A stretch of 64,000 bases of DNA from Lachnospiraceae bacterium (GTDB lineage: Bacteria > Bacillota > Clostridia > Lachnospirales > Lachnospiraceae), in contig CAJTIR010000017.1 of the NCBI GenBank assembly GCA_910576385.1, positions 19,339-83,338 on the forward strand. The letters run 5' to 3'. The notes beneath the pieces were generated by a model. The model saw only the letters and a program-made list of their open reading frames with translations, did no database searches and was not told the origin of the DNA. Positions 34,276 to 42,856 of this stretch are shown here, piece by piece. Made by a program: the position numbers and the translations under genes. Within the stretch, counting starts at the first letter, position 1; the number at the start of each line of letters is the position of its first letter.

Positions 34276-34424
34276 TCCTTACTTAAAAAAGAATATACGC
34301 TTTCAGAGTCATATTCGTATCTGCCATTTGGTAATTTTTCAACTTTAATCAAACCCTCTTTCACATACTTAGTCAATGTAGGACGGGTTATTCTTAAAAG
34401 TTTCAAAACTTCATTCGCTTTCAT
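34272..34424 (-). CDS. Small HTH (MerR/excisionase-like) protein, detached N-terminal domain of IS607 TnpA
   Basis: 50 residues, MKANEVLKLLRITRPTLTKY then VKEGLIKVEKLPNGRYEYDS and ESVYSFLSKD. This is the DNA-binding helix-turn-helix with a wing that normally begins IS607 TnpA. ATG at 34424 follows AAGGTGG. The stop TGA shares bases with the TTG start of tnpA (TTGA), giving translational coupling or a -1 frameshift route to the fused protein. Confidence 0.8.
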   Translation of the reverse strand: MKANEVLKLLRITRPTLTKYVKEGLIKVEKLPNGRYEYDSESVYSFLSKD

Positions 34425-34506
34425 TGTATCGCCACCTTATATAATTGTCACATCATATTTTATATAAAATGTTAATACTTTTTAATGTTTTTGATATTAT
34501 TTTATA

Positions 34507-35259
34507 TTATATATATTTTTCATATCTTATTTTCAATCTGCCTTTACGTGTCTCTCCCGAACCTTCTAAAAAACGGAACCTTCCCACAGAACGCACAGAA
34601 ATCAACTCTCCTGGTTTACATTCTATGGAAGATTGTAATGTCTGTCGGTTATTGAGAAACACTTTTCCACTTTTGATCCACTGACTTGCCTGAGATCGGG
34701 AAATTTTACAAATGCATGCGATAATACTATCCAAACGATTGGAAGTGATAATTCCCTCTGCCATTTCTTTTCTAGGTTCAATATGTAGTTCCTGTGGTTC
34801 AACAGCTTCCATTTTTACGGTAGTATGGCGGATGCGTGTCAGTTCCTCTGTTAGATAAGAAGCAATTTTTTCCTGACAAAATAGGTAAATGACTTCTTCA
34901 TCTAGAAGAATATCTCCCAGCCTAGAACGTTCAATGCCAAGATTCATCAGGCTTCCCAATACATCTCGATGTGTCAGTGTCTCTGCAAATTTTTTGTGAA
35001 CTGGTGTAATCTTAAGACAAGTAATCGGATAATTCCAAGCATAACAAAGAGCATCAGGTATAAATGCTATCATCTGACGCTCACTTAACTCATATCCTCC
35101 AGAAGATTCAAAAGCAGAATATAATTCACCAATCCCCTGTTTAAAAATATTTAATTCATTTAAGTTTAAAAACTCACTAAAAATAACTATGTTTTTTTGT
35201 TGTGCTTGTCTGGATAAATCAATAAATCGCTTTGCTAATAATGTCTCGTCCTTTGTCAT
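34507..35259 (-). CDS. ylmH: YlmH, S4-domain RNA-binding protein
   Basis: 250 residues. C-terminal S4 domain at about 175-235 (RLDSIIACICKISRSQASQW; IKSGKVFLN) and a YlmH N-terminal region (MIAFIPDALCYAWNYPITCL; GIERSRLGDIL). Homologues bind the ribosome and assist rescue or division. Start ATG 35259 (MTKDETLL) has AAGGA at a normal distance; the upstream ATG 35268 is only two bases after that site. Confidence 0.93.
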   Translation of the reverse strand: MTKDETLLAKRFIDLSRQAQQKNIVIFSEFLNLNELNIFKQGIGELYSAFESSGGYELSERQMIAFIPDALCYAWNYPITCLKITPVHKKFAETLTHRDVLGSLMNLGIERSRLGDILLDEEVIYLFCQEKIASYLTEELTRIRHTTVKMEAVEPQELHIEPRKEMAEGIITSNRLDSIIACICKISRSQASQWIKSGKVFLNNRQTLQSSIECKPGELISVRSVGRFRFLEGSGETRKGRLKIRYEKYI

Positions 35260-35277
35260 GCCAATCATTCCTTAAAA

Positions 35278-35781
35278 TTATCTCTGAAGAGGCGATACAT
35301 CAAACCCCGCATCCATAAGGCTGGCGAAATCTCCAGAAAGATCTACATTTGGTGGTGTGATTATAAACATATAATTGGAGATCTTGCGCAAGTTGCCATC
35401 AATGGAAAAACAAGATCCAGAGGTAAAATCTATAATACGCTGTGCGATATCTACATCTAGGCCTTCCACATTTAGCACAACTGGTCTACCCAATAACAAT
35501 GTCTCTGTAATTTCCTTTGCATCTTCTACTGTATTTGGTTTAATTACACATATTTCCATGCCTGCCCCCTGCTTTTTTGACGGGCGCATCGGCGTCACCT
35601 TGGAGGAAGTCTTCACCGAGCGCAACTTTTTTTCATCATCATCGTCTGAGTCCCTATCTTTGTGGCTCTTTCTCTTCGGTGCATCATCCTCATATTCATC
35701 ATAGTAGTCATCATCATAGAAATCGTCATCATCATCTGAATTTAACCGCATAGCATCTAAAAATTTATCGAGCATACCCAT
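35278..35781 (-). CDS. sepF: Cell-division protein SepF
   Basis: 167 residues. Membrane-targeting amphipathic start (MGMLDKFLDAMRLN), an Asp-rich linker (DDDDDFYDDDYYDEYEDD) and the conserved SepF domain (EICVIKPNTVEDAKEITETL; RPVVLNVEGLDVDIAQRIID; GSCFSIDGNLRKISNYMFII). It links FtsZ to the membrane. AAGGAG precedes the ATG. Order yggS-sepF-ylmH is conserved in Firmicutes. Confidence 0.97.
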   Translation of the reverse strand: MGMLDKFLDAMRLNSDDDDDFYDDDYYDEYEDDAPKRKSHKDRDSDDDDEKKLRSVKTSSKVTPMRPSKKQGAGMEICVIKPNTVEDAKEITETLLLGRPVVLNVEGLDVDIAQRIIDFTSGSCFSIDGNLRKISNYMFIITPPNVDLSGDFASLMDAGFDVSPLQR

Positions 35782-35813
35782 AAACTATCTCCTTGCTTTA
35801 TCTTGTATTTCAT

Positions 35814-36530
35814 CTATTGAGTATTTGTATATGTTCTCTCGCCAAATATCCCTGTCCCAACCCGAACCATAGTGGCGCCTTCCTCAATAGCTACCATATA
35901 ATCTCCAGTCATGCCCATAGAAAGAACGGACATAGTTACATTATCAATGTTTTTATTCATTATGTCAACAGATAATTCCCGAATCTGCCGAAAATATTTG
36001 CGATTATCTTCTGGATTCGCCACAAAAGGAGCGATTGTCATCAGTCCTTTGATAAAAATATTTGGCAATTTGGCGATTTCTTCAACCAATTGAAAGACTT
36101 CTTCTCTGGATGTACCAAATTTGCTTTCCTCTCCGGCAATGTTCACTTCTATCAAAATATCCACATCCACCTGTTTCTTCTGAGCTTGATTGCTAATTTC
36201 GTTTGCAAGCCGCAGAGAATCTACAGAATGAATCAATGCTACTTTATCTATAATATATTTTACCTTGTTTCTCTGTAGATGTCCAATCATGTGCCAGCGT
36301 ATATCAGAGGGGAGATTTGGATATTTATCCATAATCTCCTGTACCTTATTTTCCCCAAAATTCCGGCTTCCAGCCTCATACGCTTCCTGAAGCATGGGCA
36401 GCGGTTTGGTTTTGCTGACCGCTATCAGCGTCACATCCTCTGGATTTCTGCCTGATTTTTTACATGCATTTTTAATATTTTCAAGCACTTGGTTTATATT
36501 AGCGCCTACTGTTGTCTTATCTTCTTCCAT
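35814..36530 (-). CDS. yggS: YggS-family PLP homeostasis protein
   Basis: 238 residues. PLP-binding Lys in LIAVSKTKP; GSRNFGENKVQEI, WHMIGHLQRNKVKYII, MTGDYMVAIEEGATMVRVGT and GIFGER match the alanine-racemase-like family (PLPBP). It buffers pyridoxal phosphate. Directly upstream of sepF in one transcript. Confidence 0.96.
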   Translation of the reverse strand: MEEDKTTVGANINQVLENIKNACKKSGRNPEDVTLIAVSKTKPLPMLQEAYEAGSRNFGENKVQEIMDKYPNLPSDIRWHMIGHLQRNKVKYIIDKVALIHSVDSLRLANEISNQAQKKQVDVDILIEVNIAGEESKFGTSREEVFQLVEEIAKLPNIFIKGLMTIAPFVANPEDNRKYFRQIRELSVDIMNKNIDNVTMSVLSMGMTGDYMVAIEEGATMVRVGTGIFGERTYTNTQ

Positions 36531-36545
36531 AACTTATCTCTCCTC

Positions 36546-37931
36546 CTATCGTATAATCTGATTTTCTTGTGTTGTCGATGCATCCAATACGATATGATCA
36601 TACAGGGAAATCCCATAGCTTGTCCCTGTATTAACAATAGTATATTCCTCATTTTGGAACAGTATCTCTACCTTTCGAAAAATACTATATCCATGATTGG
36701 CCATATAAACACCTTGTAGAGAGATGATCTCATCCAAAGGATAAATATCCTTGGAATCTGTTTTTAAAACCATGTCTCCCTCTCTCAACACATTGCCAGC
36801 AATATAATATTTGTCGATGGTCTCTTCAACTACCGTTACAGGTGCAAATTCTGTGATAGTCTCACCATCTTCATTTTTGTAACGACGCATAACGCCATTG
36901 GAGTTATTGTTTCCTCCCTTTGTGAGAAATTCTTTGGGTATCACAAAAAAATTCTTTTCTGTCAGGGCAGTATTGGGAATCTTTAAACCGTTGATATCAG
37001 ATACTAGAAGCTCCACTTCCAGATAGCGGTCTGCAGCAAAACGTACAACAGAATTTTGAAAATTCAATGTCAGATAGAGCCCTCCTTCTTGTTCCACAAT
37101 TTCAGAAGCTCCCCATGCGGTAGAATTATCTTTTTTGAATTTTACTTTAATATTGGATTCCTTTTTTAGTTCTGAGGCGAGTTGTTCATTCTCAATGGGA
37201 ATTATTAAATCCCAAATCTCATTGGTAATTAGCTTAAATGCTGGTTCTCCAGCGTTTACTTGTTCTTTCGCCATTAGATTTTGCTTCACATGCGCAGATT
37301 GATCAAAGATATCTTTGGTAAAGTTTTCAATCGTTACTTCTTCCAATCCATCTGTATTATAAACTACAATTCCTGGTTCTTCTGCCTGGCAGGTATAAAG
37401 ACCGCTGTGGCTGCCCTGTTCATTCTCCAAACTAGTGAGAGTACTTTCATTGATAGCTTCCATGAGACCTGCCTGCATATCATACTGAAAACTATATACT
37501 TGATAAAATGTTTCATCAGAATATTCAAGTACATAATTGGCTGCTGTTTTTTCTAGTTTTTGATAAGAATCCTTCTCAGAAAACAATTTACCATCATTTT
37601 GGGCACGAATTTGCTTATAAAAATCACCAGTCTCATCTATCGAATACACATAACTGCCGACTCCTAGTTTGGAAGCATCTTTGTTGTAATAATTGATATA
37701 ACCAGATTTTTCGGCAGTAAATACTTTTTCATCTCGTAGGATAACACCGGTAAAGGTGTGATTCTGAGTGATAGTTCCCTGAGATACTTCGTATACAGCA
37801 ATTTGTTTTGTAGTAAAATATAAAAATATGTTATATACCATATAAATAAAAATAATTAAAAATATAATAATCCCTATATTGAGATATGATGTTTTATGAA
37901 ATTTGACAACTTTTTTATTTTTTTTAGCCAT
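36546..37931 (-). CDS. HlyD/membrane-fusion-like protein of the yggS-sepF cluster
   Basis: 461 residues. One N-terminal membrane anchor at 15-37 (LNIGIIIFLIIFIYMVYNIF), then a periplasmic-adaptor-like body with a split barrel-lipoyl pattern (IAVYEVSQGTITQNHTFTGV; TAEKSGYINYYNKD; EDGETITEFAPVTVVEETID). No transporter partner is adjacent. It starts the operon with yggS-sepF-ylmH, so a role in envelope or division is inferred, not shown. Confidence 0.8.
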   Translation of the reverse strand: MAKKNKKVVKFHKTSYLNIGIIIFLIIFIYMVYNIFLYFTTKQIAVYEVSQGTITQNHTFTGVILRDEKVFTAEKSGYINYYNKDASKLGVGSYVYSIDETGDFYKQIRAQNDGKLFSEKDSYQKLEKTAANYVLEYSDETFYQVYSFQYDMQAGLMEAINESTLTSLENEQGSHSGLYTCQAEEPGIVVYNTDGLEEVTIENFTKDIFDQSAHVKQNLMAKEQVNAGEPAFKLITNEIWDLIIPIENEQLASELKKESNIKVKFKKDNSTAWGASEIVEQEGGLYLTLNFQNSVVRFAADRYLEVELLVSDINGLKIPNTALTEKNFFVIPKEFLTKGGNNNSNGVMRRYKNEDGETITEFAPVTVVEETIDKYYIAGNVLREGDMVLKTDSKDIYPLDEIISLQGVYMANHGYSIFRKVEILFQNEEYTIVNTGTSYGISLYDHIVLDASTTQENQIIR

Positions 37932-37977
37932 AAAATTATAAGTCCTGCTTCTAATAAATTTCCCAAGATATTATTGG

Positions 37978-38198
37978 TAACTATTAAACTCCATGAAAAT
38001 AGGAAGAAAGCTCCTCCAAATTTATTTGGTAACTATTAAAAACCCTATAAAAATAAATATTTGAACTTTCAAATTTATGAAAAAGGGATGAAAATTTATT
38101 TCCGTCAGTGGTTATCGCCTCAGACACAGGGAAAAACTTTGGCGTAGGTGATTGACAGCTTCTCTGGCATATCTGTGGCTTGCGGTTCTGAATAGTTA
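37978..38198. repeat. TAACTATT-family repeat (MITE-like), complete copy plus an extra left end
   Basis: Complete unit 38030-38198 (169 bases). Left end TAACTATTAAAAACCC and right end CGGTTCTGAATAGTTA are imperfect inverted repeats (13 of 16). The interior has GAAAATTTATTTCC, GCCTCAGACACAGGG and GACAGCTTCTCTGGCATATC, shared with 22011-22180. A second left end (TAACTATTAAACTCC) starts at 37978, 52 bases earlier. It fills the gap between two divergent genes. Confidence 0.8.
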
Positions 38199-38324
38199 TT
38201 TTATATAAAAAAATCTAAATTTTCATTTTACTATTACTATTATTCTATCATTACTCCCACGAATTTCCAACATAAATTTTTTTGGTTGGGCAATAATAAA
38301 TTTATGTAAAAGGAGGAAATGCAT

Positions 38325-38537
38325 ATGAATACCAAAGGTTTAGACTATACGTTACTGACACTTGTAATCATTGGTGCAGTCAACTGGGGCTTAGTGGGAT
38401 TATTCCGTTTTGACCTGGTATCCTTTTTATTTGGCGATATGAGCTGGCTTAGCCGGATTGTTTATGGGATTGTAGGAATTGGCGGTCTGTATCTGTGTAG
38501 CGTATTTGGACGAATTCGTTCTATGAATGAAGCTTAA
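38325..38537 (+). CDS. DUF378 small membrane protein
   Basis: 70 residues, two hydrophobic helices: LDYTLLTLVIIGAVNWGLVG and a second at about 45-62 (SRIVYGIVGIGGLYL). The NWGLVGLF pattern is diagnostic of DUF378. Start ATG 38325 is eight bases after AGGAGG. Function unknown. Confidence 0.9.
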   Translation: MNTKGLDYTLLTLVIIGAVNWGLVGLFRFDLVSFLFGDMSWLSRIVYGIVGIGGLYLCSVFGRIRSMNEA

Positions 38538-38599
38538 GAACAAAAGTGTGTTTCATAACGCAACTGTTGTTCCAGCGCGGTGTGCGCATCAGAAAAGAA

Positions 38600-38629
38600 G
38601 GGGTTATCGATTTCAGTTCCGATAACCCC
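38600..38629. terminator. Bidirectional rho-independent terminator
   Basis: GGGGTTATCG (38600-38609) pairs perfectly with CGATAACCCC (38620-38629), followed by TTTG on the plus strand and preceded by CTTTTCT-like sequence on the minus. It separates convergent genes. Confidence 0.85.
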
Positions 38630-38656
38630 TTTGTCTTATGTAACAATATCAATCAC

Positions 38657-39076
38657 TTATAATGACACAATAAACTTACCCTTTGTACACTCAGGCAAAT
38701 CACGCTCATTTCTGGAAATACTGAGCACAAAATTAACATGGAATTTATTGCTGATCTCCTCCAACTTGGTGATTACATGAGTAATCTCTTCATCTTTCAT
38801 CACTGCGATGGTAAGGAAACTGTCTAAATACATCTCTTCCAGATCGTGATCCTGAGAAAGAATCCCACATAAAAATCCTAAAAACTCATCACAATTGGAA
38901 ATCAGATAATCTGAAACATTGATTAAACGGACTTTATTACTCAGTTCATACATATGCTTCTGGTTCTTATCCAGATACACGATATTACCGGTAGCAGATT
39001 TTACCGATTCATTTACCCTATCCAGCAAATGCTTTGTCTTCCCTTTTCCCTTTTCACCAGCTATAATTTGTATCAT
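38657..39076 (-). CDS. Small P-loop ATP-binding protein, unknown function
   Basis: 139 residues. Walker A GEKGKGKTK is at residues 7-15. A further strand IVYLDKNQKHMYELSNKVRL and helices HDLEEMYLDSFLTIAVM follow; it ends LSISRNERDLPECTKGKF. No clear Walker B. It resembles proteins often labelled twitching-motility PilT-like in Lachnospiraceae, but no pilus genes are nearby. Confidence 0.75.
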   Translation of the reverse strand: MIQIIAGEKGKGKTKHLLDRVNESVKSATGNIVYLDKNQKHMYELSNKVRLINVSDYLISNCDEFLGFLCGILSQDHDLEEMYLDSFLTIAVMKDEEITHVITKLEEISNKFHVNFVLSISRNERDLPECTKGKFIVSL

Positions 39077-39218
39077 GACAATCTCCTCCTAGTCTCAACT
39101 GTATTTGTATAAAATAGATAATTTATGCTCATTATCCATGTGCTTCTTTATCTAAATTGTAAATAACAGTTCGTTTTCATATGGTAATTATAGTACATAT
39201 TTACAGAAAATTCAACTG

Positions 39219-40211
39219 CTATTTTGAAATTTCTTCTAACAACTCTGTCATCTCTTTATAAAGGTTATCACGACTGTCTGATTTGTAGACGATAGAGATC
39301 CACGGATCTCCCTGTGCGTTTTTACTGTATAATACCAGACAATATCCAGCGTCTCCAGTGGTTCCAGTTTTCCCCCCGACCACTTGAATTTCGTCAGGTG
39401 CTTTGGCTTCACCATTGATAAATTTATTGGAATTTCTCCAATTTTTAGTGACTTCTTGTCCATCGGAATTCGTAAATATTCCGGTATGGCTTTCTGAATT
39501 GATAATACTTACAAATTGTTCATTTTGTATGGCCTCTTGAAAAATCAGGTACATATCGTATACTGTGGTATAATGGTTTTCATTGTGCAGACCGTGAGGA
39601 TTGACAAAATGAGAGTTGGAAGCTCCTAATGCCAACGCTTCCTGATTCATAAGCTCTGCAAAAGCCTCTGTGCTCCCAGAAATCATATCTGCAATCACGT
39701 TTGCTGCATCATTCCCACTACACAACATTAATCCATACAATAATTGCTCCAAACTAACCGTGTCTCCCACAGACAACTCGCAGATGGTAGAACCTTGTTC
39801 TAGCTGAAGCTCCTCTTCCGTCACAGTGGCTGTGGCAGAAAGATCACCATGCTTTAATGCCACATATGCTGTTAAAATCTTAGTCGTACTGGCTGGATAG
39901 ACACGCTGAAAGATATTTTTACCGAATTTCATTTCACAATCTTTCAGATTAAATAATCCCGCCGCTTCGGAAAGGGCATCTGAGACATTTTCGCTTAATT
40001 GGTTATCTGTTCCAGTGACACACAAATCCTTGGCGAAAAAAGAATTGCTCTCCTCATTGGTAGCTGCAGAATTTAAACCATATGCCTTGGCGCTTTCATA
40101 CACGTCATATGCATTTTCTATGGTTAGTTCCTGTCCACAGCCTGTAAAAACGGTCAGGGACAGGGCGAACGCTGCAATAATTGCACGTCTTTTCTTATCT
40201 ATACATTTCAC
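39219..40211 (-). CDS. D-alanyl-D-alanine carboxypeptidase (lipoprotein, PBP5/DacF type)
   Basis: 330 residues. Probable lipoprotein: charged start MKCIDKKRRA, hydrophobic stretch and VFTGC (Cys25). Penicillin-binding motifs: Ser107-x-x-Lys110 (ASTTKILTAY), Ser164-Gly-Asn (CSGNDAAN) and Lys280-Thr-Gly (GGKTGTTGD). It trims terminal D-Ala from peptidoglycan stems. Its first 17 bases overlap the end of mgsA, joining it to the shape operon. Confidence 0.93.
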   Translation of the reverse strand: MKCIDKKRRAIIAAFALSLTVFTGCGQELTIENAYDVYESAKAYGLNSAATNEESNSFFAKDLCVTGTDNQLSENVSDALSEAAGLFNLKDCEMKFGKNIFQRVYPASTTKILTAYVALKHGDLSATATVTEEELQLEQGSTICELSVGDTVSLEQLLYGLMLCSGNDAANVIADMISGSTEAFAELMNQEALALGASNSHFVNPHGLHNENHYTTVYDMYLIFQEAIQNEQFVSIINSESHTGIFTNSDGQEVTKNWRNSNKFINGEAKAPDEIQVVGGKTGTTGDAGYCLVLYSKNAQGDPWISIVYKSDSRDNLYKEMTELLEEISK

Positions 40212-40590
40212 GCCACTCTAAATCTCCTCTATCTAATGATTTAATCAGCAACTCTGCTGTTGCAAGATTGGTCGCCAGTGGAATATTGTATTTATCACAT
40301 AAATGTACTACATTATTTACATCTGGCTCATGAGATTTCGGGGTTACAGGATCTCTCAGAAAAATTACCAAATCCATTTCATTATGCTCGATCTGTGCCC
40401 CAAGCTGCTGAGCACCGCCCAGATGTCCGGCAAGATATTTGTGAATCGAAAGGTTTGTTACCTCCTCAATCAGCCTTCCAGTTGTCCCAGTTGCATACAA
40501 ATCATTTTTGCAGAAAATTCCCCGATAAGCGATACAAAAATTCTGCATAAGTTTTTTCTTGGAATCGTGAGCGATCAGTCCAATGTTCAC
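40195..40590 (-). CDS. mgsA: Methylglyoxal synthase
   Basis: 131 residues. GIFCKNDLYATGTTGRLIEE, HLGGAQQLGAQI and FLRDPVTPKSHEPDVN are typical, with catalytic Asp80 and the phosphate-binding loop. It converts dihydroxyacetone phosphate to methylglyoxal. Start GTG 40590 follows AAAGGGGGAA. It sits between rodA and the carboxypeptidase, a location seen in related Clostridia. Confidence 0.96.
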   Translation of the reverse strand: MNIGLIAHDSKKKLMQNFCIAYRGIFCKNDLYATGTTGRLIEEVTNLSIHKYLAGHLGGAQQLGAQIEHNEMDLVIFLRDPVTPKSHEPDVNNVVHLCDKYNIPLATNLATAELLIKSLDRGDLEWREMYR

Positions 40591-40591
40591 G

Positions 40592-41716
40592 TTAATATTC
40601 CCCCTTTCGATATTTTAAAGGCTGAAGTCCTACATTCAGTACAAGCCCTATTCCAATAAAAAGACTTACCAAAGATGTCAGTCCGTAACTTACAAAAGGT
40701 AAGGGCAAACCTGTATTTGGCATCATTCCAGTTACTACGCAAATATTGACAAAAGTTTGGAATCCAATCCAAGTAGCAACACCACCGCAGATCAAACGTC
40801 CAGATAAATCTTTTGCCTTGCGTCCCACTAAAATACATTCTATTACGATCATTAATAACAAAAGCAAGATTGCGGCAGCTCCAATGAAACCGAGTTCCTC
40901 TCCCGCCACAGAAAAGATAAAATCTGTCTGCGGTTCTGGGATAAAATTACCATTTTTAACAGAAAATACAGTGTCATTGTTTAAACCCTTGCCCCACAAT
41001 TGGCCAGAACCGATCGCCATAATAGAATTTTGCTGCTGATAGGCGTCTGTGGCATATTTTTCTGGCTGCAGCCATGCCATAATGCGCCGCCACTGATAAT
41101 CATCCAGGATTTTCTGTCCAGGCTGTAAGATCAGATAGATAAATAATGCTCCTGATGGAACTAGTACTGCAAGGACACCTGCTATTATTTTATAACTTAA
41201 TCCACTTAAAAACAAGAGTGCAATAAAAATTATCGCCACAACAATACTGGTGGAAAGATCCGGTTGTTGTTCAATCATAATCCAAGGGACAAAGATTAAA
41301 ATTCCTGATACGATTATAAAAGAAAATTTATTGATTTTTTCATAATATTTGCCAAAAAACCAGGAAAAAAACAAGATCAATAACACCTTCGATAATTCAG
41401 ATGGCTGAAATCGGAATCCTCCAACATCTATCCAGCGGACTGCACCACCGCCACTGCCACCAAATACATGGAACGTAATCAATGAAAGCAGTCCTATATT
41501 AAATGCGTAAATTAGCCAATGAAAACGCAGGATAAAGGAATAATCTATCACAGAAACAACCACCATTACGAACACTCCCAAAAGCAGCCCCAGCACCTGT
41601 TTACTCTGTACCGATTTTTGTGCGCTGCCTATGACGCGAATCCCGAGCATGGTAAGCGCCACCACCCAGAAAATCAAACGAAATTTGTAATTTTTAATTT
41701 GATATTGTTTCAACAT
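40592..41716 (-). CDS. rodA: RodA-type SEDS glycosyltransferase
   Basis: 374 residues, about 10 transmembrane segments. SEDS motifs: FRFQPSELSKVLLILFFSWF, WIMIEQQPDLSTSIVVAIIF, DFIFSVAGEELGFIGAAAIL and GMMPNTGLPLPFVSYG. It polymerises lipid II for side-wall growth with the class B PBP encoded five genes upstream. The stop lies one base from mgsA. Confidence 0.94.
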   Translation of the reverse strand: MLKQYQIKNYKFRLIFWVVALTMLGIRVIGSAQKSVQSKQVLGLLLGVFVMVVVSVIDYSFILRFHWLIYAFNIGLLSLITFHVFGGSGGGAVRWIDVGGFRFQPSELSKVLLILFFSWFFGKYYEKINKFSFIIVSGILIFVPWIMIEQQPDLSTSIVVAIIFIALLFLSGLSYKIIAGVLAVLVPSGALFIYLILQPGQKILDDYQWRRIMAWLQPEKYATDAYQQQNSIMAIGSGQLWGKGLNNDTVFSVKNGNFIPEPQTDFIFSVAGEELGFIGAAAILLLLLMIVIECILVGRKAKDLSGRLICGGVATWIGFQTFVNICVVTGMMPNTGLPLPFVSYGLTSLVSLFIGIGLVLNVGLQPLKYRKGEY

Positions 41717-41749
41717 AATAAAAGCATCCTTACCTTTTTGTCTATCATA

Positions 41750-42031
41750 TTATTTAGAAACGCCAGTATGTTTCATATCTTTAATCGGGATATTTGCATA
41801 TAGCGCTGGAACGTTTCCGTTATTTCCTTCTGATTCTGTCTGAGTGATCTGAATATCCAATCCCTCTGCATCAATTTCCATATATTTTGAAATAACTTGG
41901 ATAATGTCATTTTTTATCATTTCCATCACATCTGGTGAACAATTTGCACGGTCGGAAACCAATAACAGCTTTAACCGGTCTCTGGCAATGTCACCGGAAG
42001 TCTTCTTTTTAAATAAGTCTAATAAACCCAT
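41750..42031 (-). CDS. minE: Cell-division topological specificity factor MinE
   Basis: 93 residues: MGLLDLFKKKTSGDIARDRL (membrane-targeting amphipathic start and anti-MinCD region), LLLVSDRANCSPDVMEMIKN and VISKYMEIDAEGLDIQI. It drives MinD oscillation. Placed directly after minD. Confidence 0.95.
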   Translation of the reverse strand: MGLLDLFKKKTSGDIARDRLKLLLVSDRANCSPDVMEMIKNDIIQVISKYMEIDAEGLDIQITQTESEGNNGNVPALYANIPIKDMKHTGVSK

Positions 42032-42043
42032 TTCGGTTTCCTC

Positions 42044-42835
42044 CTAATTTTTTTTAAACAGATCTCGGAATCTATTCCATACACTGGATTTCACTTCCAG
42101 ATCCAAAAATGGCACCTCTTCCCCTAAAATTCTATGACAAATGTTTTCAAATGCCTTTCCAGCGAGACAATCACTGCCGACCAGCGGTTCTCCTTGGTTG
42201 GTAGATATTACAATCTGTTCGTCATCTGGAACGGCTCCAATTAAATCAATTGCCAGAATATCGGTGACATCATTGATATTCATCATATCTCCACGTTTTA
42301 CCATATCCATACGCAGACGATTGACAATCAATTCTACCTTTTTGACCTCATTTGCTCCTAATAACCCAATAATACGATCGGCATCACGGATTGCAGATAC
42401 CTCAGGCGTTGTGACAACCAGAGCGCGGTCAGCGCCTGCAATCGCATTTTTAAAACCTTGCTCAATTCCGGCAGGACAATCCAGTAAAATATAATCAAAA
42501 TCTTCTTTTAATTCATCAATCAATTTTACCATCTGTTCTGGTGAAACGGCTGATTTATCGCGTGTTTGTGCAGAAGGAAGTAAAGAAAGATTAGGGTAAC
42601 GCTTGTCCTTAATCAGTGCCTGTTTCATTCGGCAGTTCCCCTCCACTACATCCACCAAATTATAGACAATCCTATTTTCCAGTCCCATGACCACATCCAA
42701 ATTACGAAGTCCGATATCGGTATCAATCAAAACGACTTTTTTATTTAACTGCGCCAGTCCGGTTCCTACATTTGCGGTGGTAGTAGTCTTTCCAACCCCG
42801 CCTTTTCCTGATGTTATAACGATTACTTCACTCAT
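42044..42835 (-). CDS. minD: Septum-site ATPase MinD
   Basis: 263 residues. Deviant Walker A GKGGVGKTTTTANVG, switch I VVLIDTDIGLRNLDVVMGLE and switch II YILLDCPAGIEQGFKNAI. The C-terminal amphipathic helix (VWNRFRDLFKK) binds the membrane. Start ATG follows AGGAGGATATA. Confidence 0.98.
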   Translation of the reverse strand: MSEVIVITSGKGGVGKTTTTANVGTGLAQLNKKVVLIDTDIGLRNLDVVMGLENRIVYNLVDVVEGNCRMKQALIKDKRYPNLSLLPSAQTRDKSAVSPEQMVKLIDELKEDFDYILLDCPAGIEQGFKNAIAGADRALVVTTPEVSAIRDADRIIGLLGANEVKKVELIVNRLRMDMVKRGDMMNINDVTDILAIDLIGAVPDDEQIVISTNQGEPLVGSDCLAGKAFENICHRILGEEVPFLDLEVKSSVWNRFRDLFKKN

Positions 42836-42856
42836 CCTACTATATCCTCCTGATAT

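Larger units (their letters stand above)
32540..34490 (-). mobile_element. IS607-type insertion sequence (approximate limits)
   Basis: Contains a small HTH gene, a serine recombinase and tnpB in order on the minus strand, between ylmH and aroB. IS607 elements lack terminal inverted repeats and duplications, so ends cannot be fixed by eye; both flanks are very AT-rich. The guide-RNA (reRNA/omega-RNA) normally overlaps the 3' end of tnpB; the GGGTGT-GCGTT-ACACCC hairpin at 32628-32644 is a plausible part. Confidence 0.7.
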
